In this document: positions 39,901 through 51,449 of the stretch, in pieces
How the letters are laid out: the number at the start of each line of letters is the position of its first letter
Numbering within the stretch: position 1 is the stretch's first letter
From: Nothopassalora personata
Taxonomy: Eukaryota > Ascomycota > Dothideomycetes > Mycosphaerellales > Mycosphaerellaceae
DNA length: 64,000 nucleotides
Reading direction: 5' to 3'
Assembly: GCA_033816765.1 (NCBI GenBank)
Contig: CM066287.1
Coordinates: 7,626,001-7,690,000 of the forward strand
The notes under the pieces: model-generated
Databases searched by the model: none
Seen by the model: only the letters and a program-made list of their open reading frames with translations
What the model was told of the DNA's origin: nothing
Position numbers and translations under genes: made by a program

Positions 39901-41975
39901 AAACTGTGTTTAATGCCGATGCGTGAGCCTAAGTGTTGTATAACTCCCTTTAGTCGCTTATTCCTAGGGAGTTAATCCTTTTCCCGAATAGTATGTAGTT
40001 CGCTATGCTTCGTGCCTAGAGGCTTCGGCTAGAACCTATAGCCCGTTACCCTATGTCTACACTTATAGTCTATTACGTTCCTAGATCTTCTACGATTCTA
40101 AGTAGAGAGCCCGTACGTGCTATACTACTATTCGTAGTTCGTTTAAGACGAAAGTTCCTACCGGTGTTAGGTATCCGGTATCCGTTATTCGGCTTCCTAT
40201 AGGTAGTCGTTCGATAACCGCTTTAGCTAAGTTCTTAGTATTGTTTATAGTTAGGTAGCCCTATACTATGCCCCTTATTATGTCGAGTGTCTTGTCAAAT
40301 TCGTTAGGGTTTAGGTATCGTTTCCCTAAGAACTTTAGTAGGAATTCTTCGTGCCTTCGTTAGAGGTAGATAATCAACTTATAGAGTTTCTTTAGCATAT
40401 CTACCGTGAATGTGTATACTTCGTTTTTATCGTCGGTATCGCTCTCTTCTTCTTCGGATAAGTCCTCGCTTAACTCTTCCGGTACGTAATCTTCTTCGAT
40501 AGTATCTAGTTCGTTTATTTGTTGTTCTAGTACTAGTAACTAGCGTCCGTTCTATTCTAGATCCTAGTTTTCTTTATTGTCGTTATCGAAGTAAGATTCG
40601 TCTATGTCCACTTCTTAGAGCTTGTTTTGTCCGTGTTAAGCTCCTAGGGTTCCTACTAGTTGTCGTAGCTAGTACCCTACGCCTAACTTAGCGTTATAGT
40701 AGGTTTAACACGAGTCCTAGTAATAGAATCGCTAGTAAAGGCTTCCGTAACTGTGTCGAGATTCCTTCTTAACTTTATAGTTAACTCCTCGTGCTATTAT
40801 GCTAAACAATCTAATAGTCTTTAATTGTTAGTTATTTAGTGGTAGTGTATGTTGTTAAATATAGTATCCTCCTCGTCCTTATAAGGGGTCTAGGAGAGGC
40901 GTCGCAACCCGGTTGCTATCCTTCTCCTCTACTCTCTAGGTATAGTTAAATTGTCGGGGTCCAATACTGCTCCTAGATTTACCTACCTTTAGTTACATTA
41001 TATTGAACTGCTCGCGGCGCACTATATTTTTACCGCGGCAATCCCGTACTATATAACCTTCCTTACTATAGGCATAGTATATAAGTTTTCCTTTTCCTTT
41101 AAAGGGCTTTCCGTGGCCCCTACTCTTATCGATCCTCCGTCCTCGTTAGGTAACGTCTAATTCTATTAGCTATGGTCTATAGTAGGGCTAGCTTTGTCGT
41201 GAGAATTCTCCCTTCGTAACGTACCCTCCTAAGGGTCTACGATCCGGAGCGTATCCTACTATACCTCCTACCTTAGAGTCGTATTTCTTTTCCTAGTATC
41301 GTTCCTAGAGCTAGTTATCGATGTTAATCGACGCCTTTATTAGCTCTTCGAGGTTAGTGATCTGTCCCCCGTGTCTTATTAACTCGTCCTTAACGGAGTC
41401 CTTAAGTCTACGTCGGAATATAGTTATTAACGCCGTCTAGTCCTATCCGGTAATTTGTCCGTATTCTTCGAATTTAGCGGCATACTCTAAAGTAGACGTC
41501 TTCTACTTTAGGTGTTAAATGATTCGTATAGCCTATTAAACTTCGTTCGAGGTTCTAAAGATTAATTTTATCTTTTCTTTAAAGAGAGTATAGCTCCTAA
41601 ACATTCCGGTAGGGTCTAATCGTCCTATACCTTTAAGGTATTCCTTAAGGTAAGGTTTGATCTAGTTCTGCGCACTTCCGCGAAGGTACGTAATAGCGAA
41701 GATAGTTCTTTTATTAGCATCGACTAGGTTAAACATGAGATACATATCTATCTAATTAATCTAGTCGTCGAACTTAGCCCTGTCTCTATAGAAGAGGTCT
41801 AGCTTAGTAGCCTTAACGTCGTTCTTCCTTAGAGTAGGCTCGTTATCGTTATTAGACTTATCGTTCTTCGTAGTAGTCTATTGTAGTAGCGCACGGCGGA
41901 TGCTTCCTACTTCGCTAGGGGCGGGTGTTCCCCTACTAGCTACTTAAGTAGCGCTCATCCTAAGGGCGTTTAAAG
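39901..41975 (-). pseudogene. D gag, RIP-killed
   Basis: Same position and partial similarity to B gag; the acidic block near 40440-40490 and the zinc-knuckle region near 41030-41080 are recognisable. More diverged from B1/B2 than pol is. Stops throughout. Confidence 0.75.
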
Positions 41976-42335
41976 TGTTATGTCTCGTTCTAGGGCTAGT
42001 CTTAAAGTAGAGATAAGTTAAGTCACGTAGCGGTATTCTTTAGAGAGGCTAAAGTAAGCTAAGCGAAGATGAATAATTAGAATAAGAGTTGTATTCCAAT
42101 TAGTAAGATAGTAACATAAGTTGAACGCATTAGAACTATAAGGGTTTCTAGCGTTCCTAAATATAAAGGAGATTCGTAGATCTCGGTAATTAGTTTAATC
42201 ATTCTAAGCATAAGCAGTCTAATTAGTCTAAGCATAAGCAGTCTAATCGCTCTAAGTCTAAGCGCTTAGGTAGGATGAGTCACGTGTTCGTCCTATCGTT
42301 ATGATTCTAGGGTCCCTAGGAATCATTCCGTAATA
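41976..42335 (-). repeat. 5' LTR of D (360 bp)
   Basis: Same length as 35425-35784, RIP-type differences only. Ends CCGTAATA and is followed by ATACG. Confidence 0.93.
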
Positions 42336-42340
42336 ATACG

Positions 42341-43020
42341 ATAGTTCTATTACTCTACTAAGCGGAGAAGTTATTAAACCCGTAATAAAAGCCTTACGAT
42401 AGCTAGGAATCTAGTTTAATACCTATCTTACCTTAAAAGAGTATATTCAAATCCGAGTAACTAAGGTACTTACCTCATTCTATAGAATAAACCGCCTAGT
42501 AAATATAGGGAATAGGTTAAGTATTTGTTCCCTACGTATACTATACCTATCGTACGTTACTACCGTAACCGACTACGGGGCGCTAATTTAGTAGAAATCT
42601 AGGAGAACTATTACTCCCTTAGAGGCTATATATAGAAAAGGCATTCGAAAAGTCCTAGGGGTCTTCTATACTACCCCTACTAAGCCTACCGAGAGAGAAG
42701 TAAACCTCCTTACCCCTTAAATTTGCCTAGAACGCTAGGTTCTAAAGTATAGCCTAAGGCTAAAGAAGCTTCCTAAAGATAACCCGATTGCTAGGGCCCT
42801 AAGTAGTACTATCCCTATAGTTATAAAAAGGGTAATAGAGATAGGTTACGAGCTCTTACCGCCTAAAGGAGGATTAAAACTCTGAGGAATCTAAAGAAGA
42901 CTAGAGACCTTTAAGTTGCTTTATATAACTAACGAAGAATACCTTAACAATCTAGTAGTAAAGGCTACTAGAGACCGTTTTAATAAGGTAAAGGCTAAGA
43001 AGAATTAATTAATTAATTAT
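42341..43020 (+). pseudogene. LINE RT C-terminal part
   Basis: Resumes the LINE after D. The frame reads CLGIWFNTYLTLKEYIQIR-like blocks, RLVNIGNRLSICSLRILYLS, TDYGA and IRKVLGVFYTTPT, typical of the thumb and connection region behind LINE RT. 43021-43179 shows nothing recognisable and may be LINE 3' UTR. Confidence 0.7.
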
Positions 43021-43179
43021 TCTATTAACGTACTTTATAAGTCTAAGACTATATAATACGGGTTGTTACTAACGACTAAATTTAAATATAAAGAGAAAAG
43101 CCCCGCTTACCCGGACGTAAAAACTCTTTAAAAGTAGGAATTTGCGCGAGAAAGGTCGAATATATTACTATAGTAGTAA

Positions 43180-43545
43180 TGTCTACTAACCACCCTATGT
43201 AGGCCTGTCCGAGTTATGGTAGTATAGAGCGGTGCTTACGTAAGCAGGGGTATTTGCCGGTCCCGGGACCGGGAAATCAGGTCACGTGACGAGTAGCGCA
43301 GTAGCTAGATAAAATAAGAGGATTAGTAGACCTAAACCCCTATACCCTCTACTCGAGAGGTATGAATTGAATTGTTACCTTAATGCTACGCTTACAATGC
43401 TTAGCTACGTAGTATATATCTCAATAGCTATACTAGGTCCTACTAGCTTACCTAAATGTCTAATTAAACCTAAATGAAATTAGGGTAAGTTAGACCTAAG
43501 GGACCCCCTCTAAACCTAAGGTTAACACAACCCATTAGTCGTTAA
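43180..43545 (-). repeat. 3' LTR of E (about 366 bp)
   Basis: Plus-strand start TGTCTACTAACCACCC, end near TTAGTCGTTAATA. Contains the CCGGTCCCGGGACCGG palindrome and CACGTGAC. Confidence 0.88.
43252..43277. repeat. 26-bp palindrome, copy 1 (3' LTR of E)
   Basis: Core CCGGTCCCGGGACCGG flanked by ATTTG and GAAAT. See the copies at 47506, 51331 and 54727. Confidence 0.9.
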
Positions 43546-43841
43546 TATATCCTCCCCCATTACGAACCTGTCCTTAGGTTCTAAAGCAGTGAGCCCGGGC
43601 AACACAGGTAGCACAGTTAGTCGCTATAAGCTAAGGTAGTCTTATAGTAGCATAGTAGCTTACCCTACTATTTAGCTTAACATATAAGATGTTAGGTAAT
43701 CATAGGGCCTACTAGCGACAGTTTATAAAGATCGAAAGGATCCTTCTAATAGAGACCGTGATAATAACGTTAATAACCGCGACTCGCATCCGTCGCACTA
43801 TACTAACGTATACTACGAAACTGGCGAGGGAATAGATAGCT

Positions 43842-46800
43842 ATGTTAGCATTAATCGAGCGGGCTAGATGGTCGAATAACGTGAACGCTATTTATAAGAC
43901 AAGTAAGCGTTAGTACTAGTAACCTAATAAATCTAAAGACGAGTCTACCGCGTAACTAGAAAGTGAGTTAAGGGAAGATAAGTAACTATAAGAAACAAGT
44001 AAGATCTAAGGACTAGAAGCACCTATACCCGAAGCATTAGAACTAGAATTAGAACTAGAATTAGAACTAGAATTAGAACTAGAATCCTATAGGCTATAGC
44101 TATAGCCGGAGATTAACTAGAAACTAGGAGCCCTTAAACCCGTACTAACTACTTAGTTCTACTCATTCTTACACAACTCCTTTGTCTAGACCTACTCGTT
44201 GTCGTAGCTAACACTAGTCTTACTAGACGCGTCCCTAAGTAGCTAGCTAGTAAAGTTCCTATAGTAGTTACGGAAGAAGCTCTTATTACGCCCTTCGCTT
44301 ATAAAGCACATCTACTCGAGAGTAGTAACTAAGCTAAGCTACTTGTCTATCAATTTTATAGCTCAGACGCGCTAATTATACATCTTCTTATAGAAGAGCT
44401 CCGAGTCTAGGCGGACCGTAGTATTAAGCTACCTTCTAGTATTAAGGATGACTTTGTTATCGTTCTAAGACTTTAAACCCGCTAGGGCATCGGATAGGGG
44501 GCTAATGCTACTAAGGTATACGGCCGTAGGGAAAGAATAGCTAGGTACTAGGCGTCGATACTTAAACCCTATAGCGCTCTCACTTAGCGTCTTAAAGTTA
44601 CGATAGATGTCTATTACCTAGTGCATGCTCTAGCTTCTCTAGAGTTTAAGATAGTTATCGTCGCGGATCTCGATAAAGTAAGGGTTAATCTAACGTAGCG
44701 TCTTCTTATGTGCGGCCTACCTTATTAGAACGCCTATAGTAGTTACCCGCATTTACCTAGCACTTAGGTCCTCTCTAAACTAGCTACTGCTATTCTTACT
44801 TAGGTAATTCTAAACCCTAACCGAGAAGAAACGCTTAAATTGGCCGTCTTCTATACAGTCGTTAGTCTAGTACTACTAGATAAACTCTCTAGCATTCCCT
44901 TACTTATAAAAACCGTATAAAAACTCCGGCCTACTAGTGCCCTCTAAGTTAAGAGAGTATAGCATATTAAGCCGGTTGCTAGTCTAGTAGTTTTCAATTT
45001 CGAGGTTTAAGTCGACCCTAGTATACTATACTATAGTGTTCGCGTTACCCCCCTAATGAGCCCTATTAAAGCTAAAAATCGTAGGCCTAGGGAAGGAGAT
45101 AAACCGAGTATAGTACTAAGGGTATAGCGCCACTTATAAGAGCTATAGCCCGGGGTCTTGTCGCATAATCTATTAGCTTAGAGAATACTATATGTTCTAG
45201 TAGACGCCGCCGTTACTAACCTTATTCAATTCTCGTAGGTGCTATCGGTATACGTCGAATTCTCGACTCATTATCTCTCTAACTATTTTAACCCGCGGCG
45301 CCAGTTTAGCGTTATTGTACTAGTATAGCATGTTACTATTAATGTAGGTACCGGTGCTATTAAGATCGGCTTAGTTAGCTTCATTAATACTAAATTTATC
45401 GAGGATCTAGTTATAGTTAGTATACGTAACGATACTACTTGTAGTACCGACTTTACCTCAAACACGGAGGTAGCTAAGCAGGTTAATAGTCTTCTAACTA
45501 CGCTTATTAGGGCGAAACCACGACCTATTCTTTACCTTAATAGCTGAAAAACTCTTACCTTTAAAGAGCTAGTCTTAGACCTTAAGCGCGCGCTTACATA
45601 GGGTATTAGCGGTAATACCGGGATTCGTAACGAAGTAGAGGGCCTTATAGTAGAAATCTCGAACATACTAATCGTACATTATAGCGCTAACCTTACCATC
45701 CCTCTTAAGAACGTCCGAGACAGCATATTTAAGTATCTCAAGGCCCGCCATCCGGTACTTAGGTAGCTAGTTAATGCTATCTACATTAATCGAGTTTCTA
45801 AACTTAATGCTACAGTACCGCTCATTATAGGTGTAGTTAGCGCGCTTAATCCGGAGGGCCTCGTCTTCTTATAGGATCTAATCCTTAAAGACTAATACAT
45901 CCCTAATTATAGCCGAAGGTAACATAATAAGTATCGGATTGCTATTCTTAGTTAGGGCCGGAGTGGATCGTAGGGTACTAACCGGTGTACCTAGCGGACT
46001 ACCTTCGCGTATAGGTACGCCGTCTAGCGTTCGGTTAGGCGAGGATTAAGCGGGCGTAGTTATGCCCTTACCTATACTCTCGCCTATACGGAGCTACTTA
46101 AGTCGACTCGACTTACGACCGCCTCTCGATAGGACTATAGGCTAGGTAGAGGCTAGTAGAGTTAGCGTAGTACTCTTTACACGTCCTTTACCTTTACTAC
46201 CCGGTAGTAGCTAATGTAGCTAAGGCTATTACTAGCTAGATGGTCTAGGTTAATCTATGCTATCCTCTAGGGACGCGGACTTCTTAGTAATAGTACCCTC
46301 TATAAAGTATAGAAGGCTATCCTTATAGACGGCTAGGCGGTGTCTTCTAATAATCTCCCTACTCTTAGCCGACTACGGATTAATGCTACGTGCTTTAGCC
46401 TCCCTATCGCACCGGGTAAGATTACTAGGCTCTAGAGTTCGCTTACGATCTATGCCCTTGCGGCCGATTCTTATACGCTAGATTAATGCTCTCTAAATTC
46501 TACTAATAGCCCTACTATAGTCTAGGTACTTATTAACGAAGGCCGTAAACTGGCGGCGCCCGCTATTAGTACTATAAAGCTCGGAGATAACGCGTCGATT
46601 AAGAATCTTATTATCTATCTACTATAGCTAGTAGAGGGTAAGCGTAGCTCGAAGAGTCTTCTCTCGGTTACGAATCTCTAAACCGGTCTTACAAATCTTA
46701 CCGACAATAGGAAATAAGACATCGAGCTTCTTATTACTAAGGAATTCATCCTAGTAGCTCTTGCCTATGCCGCTCTTAACCTCCTCGAAAAATAGGTTAA

Positions 46801-47100
46801 CCTAGACGGAGTAGTCTTCGAACACCTTCTCGAAGCCCTTATAGAAGTCCTTTAATACCTTAACCCGCTTCTAAGGACTAAGCTCTCGGAACATAACATT
46901 AGCGGCGGACTTCGGCGTATTCGTGTTAGTAAGGACATACTTAACGTTATCCGGTAGGCGAAGGGACTCGAACAAGGTCTAAGGTAGGCGGGTAAGCCTA
47001 GTAATAGTACTAGTAAGCGCTATGCTCGAGCTAGCCGGGCGTAACGATAGACTAGCTAAAGCTATAATAACTAGGATTCGCTAGTAGTGAGATCGTAAGA
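43842..47100 (+). pseudogene. Third ORF region of E, unknown product, strand uncertain
   Basis: On the plus strand an ATG at 43842 (MLALIERARWSNN) opens a frame with an encoded Glu-Leu repeat (44036-44090). From about 44490 another plus frame runs to about 47070, broken only by RIP-type TAG/TAA, with a basic end (KRYARASRA). That gives up to about 1000 residues, antisense to gag-pol. The minus strand in phase is also free of non-RIP stops apart from one TGA (about 45470) and also looks protein-like (TLFESLRLPDNVKYVLTNT at 46950). I cannot decide between them. No family recognised. Confidence 0.4.
44036..44090 (+). repeat. 12-bp tandem repeat (TTAGAACTAGAA)n
   Basis: About four and a half copies. 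It encodes alternating Glu-Leu in the plus frame that starts at 43842. Confidence 0.9.
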
Positions 47101-47505
47101 GCTAGCTATCTCGTAGTGCTACTCTAGAGTGTTAGTAAGCTTTAAAAGCTTAGTGTCGGGGTAGGGGCTTTAAAGAAGGTTAAGGTCGTAAAGAGAGAGA
47201 GGCTAAAGAACCGTCTAATGTGTATAGTAGTAGATGGATGTGTTAGTGGCTCTAGTGATAGTGTTAGTGTTTAAAGAAAAAGAGAGGAAGTAGTAGGTAG
47301 AGAGCTACGCTTAAGTATGCCTCTTAGCGTATGTCCCTATAACCGTTATAAGGCAGTACCGCCGAGACCGGTCTTATAAGTAGTAAGAGTAGTACTATTA
47401 AGGTTACACTAAAGGTCCGATAACCCTATATGTGACCGAAAACCAGTGCTAGTAACCACCTAGGTAAGCATTCGGTAGAGGCATACTACGCTATTACGTA
47501 ATCCG

Positions 47506-47531
47506 ATTTACCGGTCTCGGGACCGGTAAAT
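47506..47531. repeat. 26-bp palindrome, copy 2 (between third ORF and pol of E)
   Basis: Core CCGGTCTCGGGACCGG flanked by ATTTA and TAAAT. Nearby, 47617-47636 holds another hairpin, GGCATGTG/CACATGCC with a 3-nt loop. Confidence 0.9.
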
Positions 47532-47699
47532 GTAACTCTACTAACTAAGGTCTAACTAAGGTAAGAACACCCTATAAAGTGAAGTCTAGATAACCGAATC
47601 GGCTTAATAAACTGAAGGGCATGTGTAACACATGCCTAAGGGAAGTGAACTCTATACGCTATTACTAACTAATTAGTTCTTAGCCTCGATCCTACTAAA

Positions 47700-50600
47700 C
47701 TGTAAAATTTCGGCTATAGAAAGGTTATAAGGCCTAACCTATAGCTTCTTAGATTCCGGTTTAGGATACGATCCCCTTTCGTTAACTCCTATAGGCAGCA
47801 CGTCTTTGCCGGCGATAGGCTCGATCTCGTTCAAATTACTACTGTCTTCGCTATTAGCGACGCTATTAGCGACTTCTCCCTCCCCTATTACGAGATCGGT
47901 CCTATTATCTAAGCTTAGTACTCCTATGTTATCCGGGCGAAGTTCTAGAACTAGCTTAAGGTTTTTCCGTGCCTAAACACCCTTTATTAGCGTGCTATTA
48001 AGTTCCTTAAGAATATAGGTACTAAACTCCCTAGAGACACTAGACACCCGACATGGACCTTACTATCGGTAACCGATCTTACGTAAGAAGTTATCCTTAT
48101 ATAGCTTATCGAATCTTATAACAAGGTCGCCCTTCTAGAAACTAATAGAGTTAACATTCCGGTAAGAATTAAAGTAGTCCTTACTAAGTTCTCTTAGTCG
48201 CTTCCTTCGAGCATGTAGCTCTTCTAAACTAAGGTCTCGAGCCTAGAGTTAACGCGCACGTATAGTAAGTAGGTCCTTAGTCGTTCTTACCGATCCCTAT
48301 TAGTAATTCGCCTACGTCGGGTACTTAACCTCAATTGGTAGAATCGTGCGATAGCTATATAGGACCTAAGCTAGCGTTATTCCAGTAGTACGACAGGTCG
48401 TGGTCCTATTAGCCTATAACATAGCGGGTACCTATTGCTGCTATCCGCGGTATGTGTTCCTTATAAGCTTTACTAACGCTATAAGAATCGGACGGTACCT
48501 AACCTCGACTAGAGCATTAGACTACGGATATTAAAGTAATATTCGGATCCTTCGAATACTAAGTCCTACGAGCAACCGCTTAACCTTAGCCGCATAAACC
48601 GTAGCGTTATTAAGCACAATTTCAGTACAGTAGCCGTGCCTATAGAAGACATCTTCGTATAGAAACTTAGTAACTGTCTTAGAGCTAGGAGGTGCCCTCG
48701 TTACTCTAGCCTCGATCTAGTTACTAAGTGCTTCGCGCGTAACTAGGAGGTATCTATTTTTATGTACCTAGACGGGGTCCGAGTACTACTTCTTACTAAT
48801 AACCTAAGGGCTTAATAAGTGAAGCTCACTAGCGCGCTAGTTACCTTCGCGAAACCTATAGGGAGCATAACTTCGAACCTACGTAGAGACATTGGCGAAG
48901 TACCCGTCCTAGTAATACCGATCGGAAATAAGGTTGTACACGACCTTAGCGCTACGATGACCGTGTCTTTTATAGCATTCTATAACGATCTCCTTCTAAG
49001 CCTTATTATTGTTAATTACAAGTTATAACGGTGCTCCTCGGCGCTTCTAGAAGAATAGCAATTAGTCTCGAATAAAGAAGTTAACGCTTTTCTTTACTAG
49101 CCGCCGGTACTTAGTACGGGTAACACTATTAGGCCGGGTCCTAGTTTCTATAACCTAAGTAAGCTACTAAGAGCCCTCGGAATATTAGTCCCCGAGATGT
49201 CGTGTTTTCTAGATTTTAACTAGATAGGTGTCGACCGGCTCCGGGTACCCGAATAGCTTATTATTAATTATCTAGTCGACTTCGTCTTCGTTAGCTTCCC
49301 TAGGTTCCTAAGGTGTAGAGGGCCTACGAGACAGGGCATCTAGGCTAGTGTATCTAGTCCCCGTAACGTGCTTTACCTCGAACGTGAATAACCTAATCTA
49401 TACGACCTACCGGGCTATTACCGAGTTCGGTAGGTCCGAAGCCGGCCGGTTACGCTACTATATAAGTGTCTTAGCATTAACCTTAAGGACAAAATTAAAG
49501 CTAGTGATATATCTCTAGATCTTCTTAAGCCCCTTAAGGACCCTAAGGCATTCCCGCTTACTAGCATTATATCTAGATTCTAACGCGTTCTAGATTCCGC
49601 TCTTATACCGCACCGGGTAACGCCGTCGGGTACTATCCATTAATTCTTAAGAAACGATACATCCCCATCTAGTGCCGCTAGCATTAACTAAGACAAAGAT
49701 AGACCTAGTACTAGGTAAGTAGTAGAGGGTAACTAAGGCTAGAGCCTACATAAGATATCTAGTAATCTCTTCTTTTAAGAACTGCTCATTTTCTGTCTAG
49801 GTGAACTCGGCGTCCTTCTTTAGTAGCTTATACATCGGTCGAGCGATAATAACGAACTAGGGAATCTATATCCGGAAGTACATACACAGCCCTACATAGG
49901 TGCGGACCTCCTTAATATAGGTAGGCGTAGGCTAATCTAGGATCTTAGCTACAACCTTTAGGTTAGGATAGCGACCATCCGGGCTAGTAACGTACCTAAC
50001 AATCTTAAGCTTTTCGTATAACTATTGGGATTTGCCTCTAGCAACCACCGCACTAGCTCTCTCTAGGTTAGTAAGAACTAGATCTAGGGAAACGATGTAC
50101 TTAACGACCTATTTCCTTAACCTAGGCTCTACTTCGGCATTCCTATAGTCCTTAGTTAGTCCCTTAATACCGATGTTATCGAGAAACGGCTTCGCTTGAT
50201 GCGAGATATAATTAAGTAGAATCTTTATTACCGTACGCACGAACTGAGTAACTAAATTAGTAGCTCCTTAAGGTAGAGTCGTGTTGCGTACTAGGCTAAG
50301 AGGGGTTATGAAGGCTATTAAGTCCCGGTAGGACTTATCTAAAGTGATCTAATTATAACCTAAAAACAGGTCTATAAGTAAAGCGACTCGGTACCCGGTA
50401 AAATCCTCTAAGAAGCTATCCGTATCCGGTGGAATGTTAGTATCGCGCATAGTAACCTCATTTAGGAGTATAGCTAAGTTAATTAACCGATATAGCACAT
50501 CGCTTCTAGAGGCATTAACCTTCTTTACGACTAGGAACTAGCTATTGGAATATGCCCCTTATGAGTATTCTAGGATGTTGTTCTTAATCCGGGCTCTAAT

Positions 50601-51300
50601 GTTTAACAATTGCCCTAAGACTTAGGTATAACCGGATAGGGCGTGCCTACTATAGCCTATAAGGGACCGTGTTAATCTTCTAAGGTGGCATAACGTCGTG
50701 TCTAATTTGCCTTATGTAACTGAAATCCTAAGTAAGGACTGCCTCCCGGTTGTAGAGCATCTTATCGAATAAGGCCCTTTCTATTAGTAATAGCTTAATG
50801 CTAACCTTAATTAAGGTAAGTCGTTCTAGAGTAATCCGGCTACCTCGCTTAATACTTAAGAATTTCTTAGTTAAGTACTTCCTATCGAACGGAGCTTGTC
50901 CTTTAGGCATCTTGGATTCTAGGTACAGTGCCCTACGCTTCTATTCTATATCTCCCTTAACTCGTAATTCTAGGCGTTCGTGAACGCTCGCGTCCACTAG
51001 CTTCTTCTTGTCCGCCTTACGCTTATACATCGTAAAGACCTACGGCATCCTAATATTAGCTATATGTTAGCCTACTTGTTGCTTCCGTGCCTAAGCATTT
51101 AATATAGATTACCTTAGGATCTCGGAGGGCTAATCCCCTTAAACTAAATAAACGTTAGTAATAGAATCTCCCTCGAACGCGCCTATTCTAATTTCTACAA
51201 CTCGTTCCTTTATTCTAGCAGTCCTAAGTAATCCTAATAAGTGAGCTAAATGGTTACTAGGCGTTCGAGCCTTACCGGGTTCCTATAGATACGTCGTGTC
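47700..51300 (-). pseudogene. E pol (RT-RNase H-integrase), RIP-killed
   Basis: A minus-strand frame broken by TAG/TAA. RT: FLVVKKVNA (about 50540), the YNWIILD block, ITPLSLVRNTTL (about 50300), then FLDNIGIKGL (about 50190), which holds the catalytic Asp pair in mutated form. RNase H: VNASGTRWGCIVSQE (about 49640) and the SLDALSRR end (about 49340). Integrase: GHRSAKVVYNLI (about 48940) and a core ending near 48450. The FLDxIGxKG motif marks a gypsy lineage distinct from chromoviruses. Pol would be separated from gag by the palindrome at 51331. Confidence 0.78.
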
Positions 51301-51330
51301 GTAGTCGTATCCGTTTTCCTTACTATAGCT

Positions 51331-51356
51331 ATTTACCGGTCCCGGGACCGGCAAAT
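51331..51356. repeat. 26-bp palindrome, copy 3 (between pol and gag of E)
   Basis: Core CCGGTCCCGGGACCGG flanked by ATTTA and CAAAT; perfect over 24 of 26 bases. Confidence 0.9.
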
Positions 51357-51449
51357 CAAAGTCCGAGGTTTCTCCGAGATAGTGCGAGAACCTTACCGAT
51401 TTTATTAAATCCGGCTTTAGCGAGTCGGTAGGTTAAGCGCCGTAACTTA

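Larger units (their letters stand above)
35425..42335 (-). mobile_element. Ty3/gypsy element D (complete length, RIP-degraded)
   Basis: 6911 bp on the minus strand, 360-bp LTRs, target duplication ATACG at 35420-35424 and 42336-42340. Pol is close to B1's and B2's; gag and most of the LTR differ more. It carries the antisense ORF and a tRNA-like sequence between pol and its 3' LTR, as B1 does. Confidence 0.93.
25724..43179 (+). mobile_element. Tad-like LINE, RIP-degraded, split by B2 and D
   Basis: The non-LTR retrotransposon occupies 25724-28014, 34983-35424 and 42336 to about 43179, plus strand. The order is an ORF1-like region, an endonuclease, then RT. The pieces rejoin exactly at the target duplications TAAGC (B2) and ATACG (D), which proves that both gypsy elements inserted into its RT. 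All frames carry TAG/TAA stops. The 3' end is not clear; element E starts at 43180. Confidence 0.85.
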
